From: Flavobacteriaceae bacterium | GTDB taxonomy: Bacteria; Bacteroidota; Bacteroidia; Flavobacteriales; Flavobacteriaceae | Direction of reading: 5' to 3' | Assembly: GCA_002698745.1 (NCBI GenBank) | Contig: PAAD01000014.1 | Span: 1-38,236, forward strand | DNA: 38,236 bases | Part shown: positions 1 through 9,213 of the stretch, one piece after another | Layout: each line of letters begins with the position of its first letter | Numbering within the stretch: position 1 is the first letter of the stretch | Program-made: the position numbers and the translations under genes | Notes under the pieces: model-generated | Seen by the model: the letters and a program-made list of their open reading frames with translations, nothing else | Told to the model about the DNA's origin: nothing | Database searches by the model: none

Positions 1-81
1 CGAAAAACAGCAAAAGAATATAATTTATTAGGATTGCCTGAGTATGAAGCTGTTGAAGGATTTGTGCGTTATTACCCTTAA
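1..81 (+). CDS. 3' end of an unidentified CDS truncated by the window edge (...RKTAKEYNLLGLPEYEAVEGFVRYYP*)
   Basis: Open frame from base 1 to TAA at 79-81; too short to assign a family. Confidence 0.5.
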   Translation, partial: RKTAKEYNLLGLPEYEAVEGFVRYYP

Positions 82-169
82 AGCGCCTGATGGCCTTGGT
101 TAATTAGTGCAAGCCTAGACACACTTTATTTAAGTCAAGCTATATTTACCATAAATACGCAAAAAATAG

Positions 170-2686
170 ATGCGTCTATTAAAGCTAAAATCAAGGTTTA
201 TTACAGGCTTATCATTGTTAAGTTTGGGACTTACTGCATATTTTATTTCTAACAATAAAGAAAGTGCCATTTATCTAACATATACCATCAATAAATTTGA
301 TACAGAAAAGGGGCAGATGCATGTTCGCATAAACATTGACAATCAAACCACAACAGACTTTGAGCCTTCGCGGTGGTCACTTCATTGGAATCAAATCATA
401 GGAATAGTAAAGCCCGAAAGCTTACCTGCAGGGATAGATTTTACATGGGTAAACGGCAACTCTTATCTAAAATTAAATTTTGAAGAGGATTGGGCTTTAA
501 AAGCAGGTGAACAATTACATTTTGATTTAATCAAAGACGGCATTATGTCGAGATTGGCATTGGGACCCTTTGGTGCATTTTTAGTTCAAAACGAAAAATT
601 ATTCGATGTAAAAACAACGGTTAAGTGGCAGCATGCAGAAGGCTTAGAAGATTTAAACCTACCTACATCTAAAACGCGCTATGACGAACTCGCAGATATT
701 TATTTGATATCCAAAGAAAAGCTGCCTCAAATCATCCCAACGCCAAAAAGAATATCTAAGTCAAATAATGACAGGCCTGCTGAAAAAGATTGGCAAATTT
801 ATATTTCGCCATTTTTTTCAGCTTATAGCCAAGACCTAAAACAATTAATGACGCAAACAGCCAAAGATATTCAATTAGTCGTCGACATTGAAGAAGCAAA
901 TTTGGTCATAAACAAAGCTGCAGACTTAGTAAATGAAGCCTATATGCTTAACATTGATAAGGAAAAAATAGTAATAAACACAAACACTTATAGCGGTATG
1001 GTATATGCCATTCAATCGCTTATTCAAATTGACGTTGCTGCTCAATTAGGTTCCAATCGTTTGCCGTTAATTGATATAAAAGACGCCCCACGCTTTGCAT
1101 ACAGAGGGTTTTTACTGGATATATCTCGAAACTTTTACGGCTTAAATAAAATAAAACAGATTGTGGATTTAATGTCATTATACAAACTCAATCACTTGAA
1201 TTTAAAACTTACCGATGACGAGGGTTGGCGCTTGGAAATTCCTGGACTTCCAGAGTTAACAGACGTTGGCTCCAGAAGAGGTTACACATTAAACGAGCAG
1301 GATAGGCTACTCCCTATGTATGGCTCTGGTGCTGATGGAGGCAAAACAGGTAACGGATTTCTATCTCGCAATGAATTTATTGAACTACTACGATATGCAA
1401 GGGTACGTAACGTGACCGTTATACCTCAGATTAGCTTTCCATCGCATGCGCGTGCTGCCGTAATCTCCATGGAGGCCAGACGACAACGCTTTTTAGCAAA
1501 AGGAGATGACGCTGCAGCAGAAGAGTTCGCTTTAGTCGATCTTAAAGACAAAAGTGTTTATCGCTCGGCACAACTATACAACGATAACGTAATAAATATT
1601 TGTCGTGAAAGTGCTTATGGCTTTTTTGAAAAAGTTGTTGAAGAAGTAGTCGGTATGTACTCCGATGCAAACGTGAAGCTAAAAGAGTTTAGCATTGGTG
1701 CAGATGAATTACCTTATGGGGTTTGGCAAGCATCTCCGCTGTGTGCGGATAAAATTTCAAATAAGCTTACAATTAGTGAATTGTATGACAAGAATATTTC
1801 CCGTCTTAAAGAAATTTTAAACCGGTACAGTATTGTACTTTCAGGTTGGGAAGATTTTCTTTTAAAGCATTCCGAACTGAGTCAATCTGAGACCTTGATA
1901 AAAGAGGAGCGATACAATTATGAGGTTATTCCATATGTCTGGAACAACATTTGGGGTGGTGGCAGAGAGGACATGAACTACAAATTTGCCAATTTGGGAT
2001 TCAAAACGGTGATGAGTAATTCATCAGCTTTTTATTTTGATATGGCAGATGATCGCGACATGGAAAGCCATGGATTAAATTGGTCAGGTTATGTAGATTA
2101 TTTTGATACTTGGGCCATTGATCCAGATGACATCTTTGCAAATGCGACGCTCAACGAAAAGCATAAATTATCAAAAGATTATATTAAAAATAAAATTAAT
2201 TTAGACACCAACAAACGGAATAATCTAATTGGAATTCAAAGTCAGTTGTTTGGCGAAACTGTTAGGACTGAACACATTTTAAACGAAATGTTATTGCCAA
2301 ATATGTTAGTATTTGCCGAGCGAGCTTGGGCCAGTCGTCCAAACTGGATAAGTCTAACAGCGGAACAACAAAAAGCACCTATGCTTGAGCAATGGAATAT
2401 ATTTGCAAATACACTTGGGCAATACGCCATTCCGTTCTTAAATCACCAGTATAAAAATTTAAATATCCACCTTCCAAAACCAGGAGGTGTTATTTCAAAT
2501 GACACCTTATTTGTACGCAGTCAATTTCCAGGCATTAAAATATGCTATTCGATAGATGGTTCCTTGCCCACTGCTGACAACAAATTTTATGATAACTCAG
2601 TAGCTGTAGGTGCTGATGCAAAAATAATGCTTAGGGCTTTTGATATCAATAACAAAGGAGGGAAGGCCATTGAAGTATTACGCTAA
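170..2686 (+). CDS. Beta-N-acetylhexosaminidase, glycoside hydrolase family 20, with N-terminal CHB_HEX-like and C-terminal chitobiase-like domains
   Basis: 838 aa; N-terminal signal/TM; GH20 core 'FAYRGFLLDISRNFYG...LNHLNLKLTDDEGWRLEIPGLPELT', catalytic D-E in 'FSIGADELPYGVW', C-terminal 'YSIDGSLPT'. Confidence 0.93.
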   Translation: MRLLKLKSRFITGLSLLSLGLTAYFISNNKESAIYLTYTINKFDTEKGQMHVRINIDNQTTTDFEPSRWSLHWNQIIGIVKPESLPAGIDFTWVNGNSYLKLNFEEDWALKAGEQLHFDLIKDGIMSRLALGPFGAFLVQNEKLFDVKTTVKWQHAEGLEDLNLPTSKTRYDELADIYLISKEKLPQIIPTPKRISKSNNDRPAEKDWQIYISPFFSAYSQDLKQLMTQTAKDIQLVVDIEEANLVINKAADLVNEAYMLNIDKEKIVINTNTYSGMVYAIQSLIQIDVAAQLGSNRLPLIDIKDAPRFAYRGFLLDISRNFYGLNKIKQIVDLMSLYKLNHLNLKLTDDEGWRLEIPGLPELTDVGSRRGYTLNEQDRLLPMYGSGADGGKTGNGFLSRNEFIELLRYARVRNVTVIPQISFPSHARAAVISMEARRQRFLAKGDDAAAEEFALVDLKDKSVYRSAQLYNDNVINICRESAYGFFEKVVEEVVGMYSDANVKLKEFSIGADELPYGVWQASPLCADKISNKLTISELYDKNISRLKEILNRYSIVLSGWEDFLLKHSELSQSETLIKEERYNYEVIPYVWNNIWGGGREDMNYKFANLGFKTVMSNSSAFYFDMADDRDMESHGLNWSGYVDYFDTWAIDPDDIFANATLNEKHKLSKDYIKNKINLDTNKRNNLIGIQSQLFGETVRTEHILNEMLLPNMLVFAERAWASRPNWISLTAEQQKAPMLEQWNIFANTLGQYAIPFLNHQYKNLNIHLPKPGGVISNDTLFVRSQFPGIKICYSIDGSLPTADNKFYDNSVAVGADAKIMLRAFDINNKGGKAIEVLR

Positions 2687-2770
2687 AATATTTTAGTCTA
2701 TTTAGACTTAGAAAATGATTTAGTTTGAAAGTTTTTTTAAATAGTATTAATAAGTACAAAATCAAATTTT

Positions 2771-4216
2771 ATGGACAGAAGAAAGTTTTTGATTAACAAC
2801 ACAAAAGTTGCAATTGGAATGACACTAATTCCCACTGCTGGCTTTTCAATAACAGAAAATACCAGTTCTAAAAAATTTAAATCAAATAGGCCGCCTTTGA
2901 ATCAGAGAACATTTACAAGTGATATCGTTGAATCAACAATAAAAAAGGTAAAAGCTTCAATTGCTGATTCAGAACTTGCCTGGATGTTCGAAAATTGTTA
3001 TCCTAACACCTTGGACACAACTGTAGATTATGAAGTAATTGATGGAAAGCCTGATTCTTTTGTAATCACTGGGGATATTGATGCCATGTGGTTACGTGAT
3101 TCAACTGCACAAGTTTGGCCTTATATGCCGCTGATCAATAAAGATCCAAAAATAAAGAACCTCATTTTGGGATTAATTAACAGACAAGTTAAATGCATTT
3201 TAACTGATCCATATGCCAATGCCTTTTATAAAGATTTAACACGAATTTCAAAGTGGTCTAGCGATATTCCAAGCCCAAAGCCTGGAGTTCACGAGTGTAA
3301 GTGGGAAATTGACTCGCTTTGCTATTTTATTAGACTCTCTTATTATTATTATGAAATTTCTGGGGATGCAAGTTTTATGGATGGTGATTGGGATAAAGCA
3401 GTGCGGCTTGTTGTCGACACATTTAGAACAGAACAGCGCAAGGATGGCGAATCTCCTTATTCTTTTACTCGAGAACATACTTTTGTTGTTGGATTAGCTA
3501 TTTTTAATGGCAGTGGTGCGCCAACAAAAGCAACAGGCATGATTCACTCTATTTTTAGACCCTCTGATGATGGAACAATTTTACCATACCTAATTCCATC
3601 TAACATATTTGCTTATGTCTCTTTAGCACAACTTTCAGAATTATACGCTGTTAATAAAATGGATGCTGATTTTTCAAATGAATGCATGTCATTTTCTGCA
3701 GAAGTAAAATCGGCTGTTGAAAAATACGCTATTAAAGAACATCTTGACTTTGGTAAAATGTATGCTTATGAAGTTGATGGGTTTGGAAATGCCCTATTTA
3801 TGGATGATGCTAATGTTCCTTCATTAATGTCATTGGCTTACATAGGCGGGCATGAACCTAGCGATCCCCTATACATAAACACAAGATCCTTTTTATTAAG
3901 CGATTCTAATCCTTACTTCTTAAGAGGTAGGAACGTAGAGGGTCAAGCCAGTCCGCATACTGGAAAAGAAAATATTTGGCCTATGGGAATTATACTTCGA
4001 GGATTAACTTCACAAGAAGATAACGAGATTTCAAAATGTTTAAAAATGCTAAAGACAACCCATGCCGACACAGGCTTTATGCACGAATCTTTTCACAAAG
4101 ACGATCCATATAATTTTAGTCGTTCGTGGTTTGCTTGGGCAAATACACTCTTTGGTGAATTTGTTATTAAAGTATACAATGAACGTCCATGGCTTTTGAA
4201 GAGTAACTTTTCTTGA
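2771..4216 (+). CDS. Glycoside hydrolase family 125 (DUF1237) exo-alpha-mannosidase, exported
   Basis: 481 aa; 'DIDAMWLRDSTAQVWPY', 'CKWEIDSLCYFIRLSYYYYEISGD', 'SRSWFAWANTLFGEF'; N-terminus 'MDRRKFL' twin-Arg-like signal. Confidence 0.9.
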   Translation: MDRRKFLINNTKVAIGMTLIPTAGFSITENTSSKKFKSNRPPLNQRTFTSDIVESTIKKVKASIADSELAWMFENCYPNTLDTTVDYEVIDGKPDSFVITGDIDAMWLRDSTAQVWPYMPLINKDPKIKNLILGLINRQVKCILTDPYANAFYKDLTRISKWSSDIPSPKPGVHECKWEIDSLCYFIRLSYYYYEISGDASFMDGDWDKAVRLVVDTFRTEQRKDGESPYSFTREHTFVVGLAIFNGSGAPTKATGMIHSIFRPSDDGTILPYLIPSNIFAYVSLAQLSELYAVNKMDADFSNECMSFSAEVKSAVEKYAIKEHLDFGKMYAYEVDGFGNALFMDDANVPSLMSLAYIGGHEPSDPLYINTRSFLLSDSNPYFLRGRNVEGQASPHTGKENIWPMGIILRGLTSQEDNEISKCLKMLKTTHADTGFMHESFHKDDPYNFSRSWFAWANTLFGEFVIKVYNERPWLLKSNFS

Positions 4217-4231
4217 AAACGATTTGAAGTT

Positions 4232-5581
4232 TTAGTCTACTATGGACTGGTAAATTAAATTTCGCAATTTTTGGTGATCATCTAAAATAATGGGAGTGAC
4301 TTGTGTAAAGTAAACCACTACTAGTTTTTCATTGGGGTCTACCCAATACGATGAGTGGTAAGCACCACCCCAGCCATATTCGTTAAGGCTACCAAGAACA
4401 CCGCGATCACCTGCATCTGTTGTAACAGAAAACCCTAATCCAAAGCCAACACCCCAATCCCACGGGAATTTCACGTCTTTGTAATGATCTCCATCCAGAT
4501 GGTTGTCAGTCATAAGTTCAACGGATTTTCTAGATAATATTCTCGTACCATCATACACACCATTGTTGAGCATCATTTGAAGAAAAATCGCATAATCCAT
4601 TGAGGTGCTTAACAATCCTGCGCCACCTGAGAAGCTCACACGTGGACCGTTTAAATATTGTCCTTGTGTTTGATTATTCCCAGTACATTTTTCTTTGTCA
4701 TCCCATTCAAATTGAGGGGCGCCATCTTCAGCAGCTCTCAAAAGCTTATTGTCGCATTGGCTATAGACTACACTCAGTCTTGAAGCTTTTGTCTGTGGTA
4801 AATAAAAATGTGTATCTACCATACCTAAGGGATCGAATATGCGTTCTTTTAAAAAGACGTTTAGTGGTTGGCCTGAAATAACCTCAATTAAAGCGCCGAG
4901 TATGTCGGTACTATAACCATAAACATAACGTTCTCCGGGGTGAGCATCCATGGGTAGTTTTGCCATTCTCTTAACTGTTTCAAGGATAGGTTCACCCCTA
5001 TGTGCAAAATACCAGCCTTGAATTCCAGCTTTCTCCCATTTTTTTTTAGCTGGCCCATAGCCATAGCCAATTCCAGAAGTATGTGTCATCAAATCTCGAA
5101 TTCGGATTTGTCGCTTGGCCTTTACAATTCTATGAACATTCATATTTCCCTTTTTCCTCTGCTTTGAGAGTGCTAGTGCAACATTTGTGTGTTCAAATTC
5201 AGGAATATACTTTGATAAGGTGTCAGATAGTAAAATTTTTCCTTCCTCTTGAAGCATCATTATACCAACACTTACGATTGCCTTTGTTTGAGAGGCTATT
5301 CTAAAGATATTATCCTTTTGCATAGGAGTTTTTTGTTCTATATCACACATGCCTATGGCTTGATGATAAACAATCTTTCCATTTCTAGCAGCTAAAACAA
5401 CAACTCCAGGTAATTTTCCGTCATCCACATAATCAGAAAAAACCGTGCTAATATTAGAAAGACGTTCAGATGACATGCCATTTGTTTCTGGTAAGTCTAT
5501 CTCCAATACTTGTCCTAACATTAAATAAGGTACTATCGAAAAAAATATAATAATACAAAATCGTAAATAATTAAAAATCAT
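4232..5581 (-). CDS. Serine hydrolase, beta-lactamase (class C)/esterase family, exported
   Basis: 449 aa; signal peptide; SxxK motif in 'FRIASQTKAIVSVG'; 'IRDLMTHTSGIGYGY', 'YGYSTDILGALIEVISG', 'GWGGAYHSSYWVDP'. Confidence 0.88.
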   Translation of the reverse strand: MIFNYLRFCIIIFFSIVPYLMLGQVLEIDLPETNGMSSERLSNISTVFSDYVDDGKLPGVVVLAARNGKIVYHQAIGMCDIEQKTPMQKDNIFRIASQTKAIVSVGIMMLQEEGKILLSDTLSKYIPEFEHTNVALALSKQRKKGNMNVHRIVKAKRQIRIRDLMTHTSGIGYGYGPAKKKWEKAGIQGWYFAHRGEPILETVKRMAKLPMDAHPGERYVYGYSTDILGALIEVISGQPLNVFLKERIFDPLGMVDTHFYLPQTKASRLSVVYSQCDNKLLRAAEDGAPQFEWDDKEKCTGNNQTQGQYLNGPRVSFSGGAGLLSTSMDYAIFLQMMLNNGVYDGTRILSRKSVELMTDNHLDGDHYKDVKFPWDWGVGFGLGFSVTTDAGDRGVLGSLNEYGWGGAYHSSYWVDPNEKLVVVYFTQVTPIILDDHQKLRNLIYQSIVD

Positions 5582-5833
5582 CGAAGAAAATTTTATTAAA
5601 TATACTGATTTACGGAAAAATTTATGGGAATTAAATAATATTTAGTTTTATGTCATTTAGATGTATCATTATTTAATATGTTTTTGTGTATTGGATCAAA
5701 TATATACTGTTTGGGAAGTGTCTTTTGGATATAAAAAGTGTGATTGTAAAAAGTTCATTTAAAATAAATTAATCTACACCAATATGTCTTCGGGTTTAAT
5801 GATTAGCTTAGTACCAATTCAATAGCGTATCAA

Positions 5834-7342
5834 ATGAAGTTATTCAAATATTTATTTTTATTCATACTTGCTGGAATAATCATTGGTACAAAACCTATTG
5901 AGCCTTCAGCTAAATACAATGTCTTATTTATTGTTGCTGACGATCTAAACTGTGCAATAGGAGCATATGGAGATCCATTGGCCAAAACCCCAAACCTGGA
6001 TCGACTCGCAAAAGAAGGTTTGCTTTTTTCTGATGCGCACGTGCAATATCCTCTTTGTGGCCCCTCTAGGGTTTCTTTTATGACTGGGATTTATCCAGAT
6101 CAAACAAAATCCAAGGAACTTCGTTTATACGTTCGTCAAACTATTCCAGATGTTGTCACCTTAGGACAAAAACTTAGAATAGAAAACTATCACTCGGTCC
6201 GGGTGGGTAAAATTTATCATTACCACAACCCCAGGGATATAGGAACGGCCGGTCATGATGATTCTTTTACTTGGGATCGGACCGTAAATCCCTATGGACT
6301 AGATAAGAAAGAAGAACACAAACTTGTAGGGCTGAAGAAGATATTAGATGGCGGTACTTTAAGTTGGTTAGAGGCAAATGGTCCAGATGAAGCACAAACT
6401 GATGGTATAGGAGCAACCGAAACTATGGCTTTTTTAGATGAGTTTGCAAAAAATGGTGAAAATTTCTTCCTTGCTTTTGGGCTTTACAGGCCTCACGTCC
6501 CTTTTGTTGCTCCAAAAGCCTATTTTGACATGTATAATATTAACGATTTTTCAGTTCCTGAAAGTTCTCAAGCTTACTTACAAACTCTTCCAAAACCAGC
6601 AGCAAAATCTATTCGAGCTAAGCAGGAGCAAGTAGACTTAGACGCAGCACTGGCAAAAAAAATTAAACATGCCTATTATGCTACCACTAGCTTCATGGAT
6701 GCACAAATAGGTCGTGTTTTAGACAAATTAAAAGAAACAGGGCTTGATAGAAATACAATTGTTGTTTTTACTTCAGATCATGGTTATCACCTTGGTGAAC
6801 ATGGGCACTGGCAAAAACAAACCCTTTTTAACGATGCTACAAGAGTACCTTTAATTTTTACAGGACCTGGGGTCATTAAAGATAATATTGATTTGGATAT
6901 CCCCGTTGAGCTAGTTGATTTATACCCTACTATTATGGATTTACTAGGATTCCAGGCGCCTAAATTTGTTCGAGGCAAAAGCTTAAAGCCCTATCTTGAA
7001 GGTTCAAGGTTACCTATAAGAACAAGTGCATTAACTGAGCTTAAGGTTTCTATGCCTAAAGGAATGGCCAATGGATATTCCATAAAGACAAAACAATACC
7101 GTCTTACACAATGGAAGTATATCGATAGCCTTTATTACGAGTTATATGATCACAGGTATGATTCAAATGAATTAAATAATTTAGCTGACAACATCTCATA
7201 TAGATCTGTTAGGGATTCATTAAAACAAGTTATTAGAGTGAGAATTGCCGAAGCTAAAAAATATCCTAGTGGTTTGGGTAGACAAATAGATAATGTCTTA
7301 CCATGGAAAGAACCGAAACGAATACATCCAAAGGCAAAATAA
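5834..7342 (+). CDS. Sulfatase, iduronate-2-sulfatase-like
   Basis: 502 aa; signal peptide; 'NVLFIVADDLNCAIGAYGDPLAKTPNLDRLAKEG', Cys-type sulfatase motif 'LCGPSRVSFMTG', 'VVFTSDHGYHLGEHGHWQK'. Confidence 0.93.
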   Translation: MKLFKYLFLFILAGIIIGTKPIEPSAKYNVLFIVADDLNCAIGAYGDPLAKTPNLDRLAKEGLLFSDAHVQYPLCGPSRVSFMTGIYPDQTKSKELRLYVRQTIPDVVTLGQKLRIENYHSVRVGKIYHYHNPRDIGTAGHDDSFTWDRTVNPYGLDKKEEHKLVGLKKILDGGTLSWLEANGPDEAQTDGIGATETMAFLDEFAKNGENFFLAFGLYRPHVPFVAPKAYFDMYNINDFSVPESSQAYLQTLPKPAAKSIRAKQEQVDLDAALAKKIKHAYYATTSFMDAQIGRVLDKLKETGLDRNTIVVFTSDHGYHLGEHGHWQKQTLFNDATRVPLIFTGPGVIKDNIDLDIPVELVDLYPTIMDLLGFQAPKFVRGKSLKPYLEGSRLPIRTSALTELKVSMPKGMANGYSIKTKQYRLTQWKYIDSLYYELYDHRYDSNELNNLADNISYRSVRDSLKQVIRVRIAEAKKYPSGLGRQIDNVLPWKEPKRIHPKAK

Positions 7343-7355
7343 ATTTTAAAATAAA

Positions 7356-7460
7356 TTAATTTTTTATAAGTTTTTGTATATGTACTTGGCCTGAGTTATT
7401 TGACAACATTACTAAATAAATTCCCGGCATAAAATTTGAAATAAGATCTACTTTCTTATT
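7356..7460 (-). pseudogene. Orphan remnant of a type IX secretion (Por) C-terminal sorting domain (NKKVDLISNFMPGIYLVMLSNNSGQVHIQKLIKN*)
   Basis: Manual minus-strand translation gives a frame ending in TAA at 7358-7356, with a TAA stop upstream (7478-7476). The peptide has the T9SS type A CTD pattern (V-DLS..-PGIYLV.L....G....KLIKN). It lacks the preceding part of any protein and overlaps the eda 3' end. Confidence 0.7.
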
Positions 7461-8124
7461 TGCGCAAATCTGATATTATTTGAAGTGTGTTTTTAGTCTG
7501 TTGCTCAATTTTAGCATAATCAAACGACCCATCTGTCTGTTTTGTTATCAGCTTAGAACCCATGCCTACGCAAGCAACTCCAGCATCAAACCATCCTTTT
7601 AGGTTTTCTTTAGTTGGGCTAACCCCACCAGTAGGCATTATGCTCGTCCATGGCTGGGGTGCTAAAACTCCCTTGACAAAGCCAGGTCCATAGGTACTTC
7701 CTGGAAATAGCTTTACGATTTCTGCACCCAACTCCTCTGCCTTTGCAATTTCGGTGAGTGAGCCACAACCAGGGGACCAAAGCACTTTTCTGCGATTACA
7801 AACCATAACAATATCTTCTCTGAGCACTGGAGTTACCACAAAGTTTGCCCCGTTAAGCATATAAGCTGATGCAGCGGCTGCGTCTGTAACCGAACCTACT
7901 CCGATAATCATCCCGGGGAGTTCCTTAATCGCATACTTTGTAAGTACTGTAAATACCTCAAGGGCAAAATCCCCTCGGCTGGTAAACTCCATAAGACGTG
8001 CACCACCATCATAGCAGGCCTTCAATACCTTTTTTGCTACTTCTGGATCACTGTGGAAGAAAAGCGGTACCATACCACTTTCTTTCATTGTTTGCGCTAC
8101 TTCTTTTCTTGTAAACTGTGCCAT
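7456..8124 (-). CDS. eda: 2-dehydro-3-deoxyphosphogluconate (KDPG) aldolase / 4-hydroxy-2-oxoglutarate aldolase
   Basis: 222 aa; 'GARLMEFTSRGDFALEVF', 'GVGSVTDAAAASAYMLNGANFVVTPVL', Schiff-base Lys context 'EIVKLFPGSTYGPGFVKGV', 'IMPTGGVSPTKENLKGWFDAGVACVGMGS'. Confidence 0.93.
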   Translation of the reverse strand: MAQFTRKEVAQTMKESGMVPLFFHSDPEVAKKVLKACYDGGARLMEFTSRGDFALEVFTVLTKYAIKELPGMIIGVGSVTDAAAASAYMLNGANFVVTPVLREDIVMVCNRRKVLWSPGCGSLTEIAKAEELGAEIVKLFPGSTYGPGFVKGVLAPQPWTSIMPTGGVSPTKENLKGWFDAGVACVGMGSKLITKQTDGSFDYAKIEQQTKNTLQIISDLRK

Positions 8125-8140
8125 TGTGTAAATGTAATGT

Positions 8141-9187
8141 TTATCGGGCTACACGACCTGATGCGTCGCCACCCATGAGTTTTTCGACTTCTGCAACTGT
8201 CACAAGGTTGGCATCTCCCTTAATTGTATGCTTTAAGCAAGAGGCTGCTACAGCAAAGTCCAGTGCATGTTGGTCGTTGTCGGGATATTTTAGCAATCCA
8301 TAAATAAGTCCGCCCATAAACGAGTCTCCACCACCCACTCGATCTACAATGTCTGTGATTTGATACTGTGTAGTGTCGTACATGGTCTTTCCATCATAAA
8401 GTACCCCAGCCCATGTATTATGTGAGGCTGATATCGAACCTCTGAGTGTTGTAATGACTTTCTTAGCTTTTGGGAACTTGTCCATCATTTGCTTACACAC
8501 AGACATGAAGGCTTCTGCCTTTACATTATGCCCTTGGGTTTGTACCGTTAGTCCTTCTGGTTTGATGCCAAAGTGCATTTCGGCATCTTCCTCATTTCCG
8601 AGAACAATATTGCAATACGATGTAAGCTCGGTCATAATTTTCTCACGGTGCGCATTATCGCAGTACTTCCACAACTTAGCCCTGTAATTTAAATCTGTAG
8701 AGATTGTAATCCCTTTATCACTGGCTATCTTAACAGCCTCCAAACAGGCATCTGCTGAAGACTGAGAAATAGCAGGGGTGATCCCGGTCCAGTGGAACCA
8801 CTCCACTCCTTCAAAAGCCTTGTCCCAATCCACCATTCCGGGTTCAATTTCAGACATGGCTGAGTGGGCTCTGTCATAAACCACTTTACTACCACGACTT
8901 ACAGCGCCAGTTTCAAGAAAATAAATTCCCAAACGGTCACCACCACGAAGCATAAAATCAGTTTCAACACCTCGTTTACGCATCTCCATAAGGGCGCATT
9001 CTCCAATATCGTTGTTTGGAATACGTGTGACAAAGCGGACAGGAACGCCATAGTTGGCAAGTGATACTGCTACGTTGGATTCGCCACCTCCATAAATGAC
9101 ATCAAATGAATTGGTCTGGGAAAAGCGCAAATAGCCCGGAGGCGCTAAGCGCAGCATTATTTCACCAAATGTGACTACTTTTTTCAT
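8141..9187 (-). CDS. kdgK: 2-dehydro-3-deoxygluconokinase (KDG kinase), PfkB family
   Basis: 348 aa; 'VTFGEIMLRLAPPG', 'YGGGESNVAVSLANYG', 'DIVDRVGGGDSFMGGLIYGLL'; paired with eda. Confidence 0.92.
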   Translation of the reverse strand: MKKVVTFGEIMLRLAPPGYLRFSQTNSFDVIYGGGESNVAVSLANYGVPVRFVTRIPNNDIGECALMEMRKRGVETDFMLRGGDRLGIYFLETGAVSRGSKVVYDRAHSAMSEIEPGMVDWDKAFEGVEWFHWTGITPAISQSSADACLEAVKIASDKGITISTDLNYRAKLWKYCDNAHREKIMTELTSYCNIVLGNEEDAEMHFGIKPEGLTVQTQGHNVKAEAFMSVCKQMMDKFPKAKKVITTLRGSISASHNTWAGVLYDGKTMYDTTQYQITDIVDRVGGGDSFMGGLIYGLLKYPDNDQHALDFAVAASCLKHTIKGDANLVTVAEVEKLMGGDASGRVAR

Positions 9188-9198
9188 GATTAGGTGTT

Positions 9199-9213
9199 TT
9201 AACTAAAAGTTAA
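9199..9213. promoter_or_regulatory. Perfect inverted repeat TTAACT-AAA-AGTTAA upstream of kdgK; possible operator
   Basis: Read directly; 12 bp upstream of the kdgK ATG. Functional role unproven. Confidence 0.3.

Noticed and set aside
2242-2430. Minus-strand 62-aa ORF inside GH20 (and similar short ORFs opposite other genes throughout the ORF track)
   Set aside because: Fully antisense or out of frame to strongly supported genes with no recognisable domain; typical shadow ORFs.
9140-9155. GCGCTAAGCGC palindrome near the kdgK start
   Set aside because: Lies within kdgK coding sequence and is explained by codons; no evidence for regulation.
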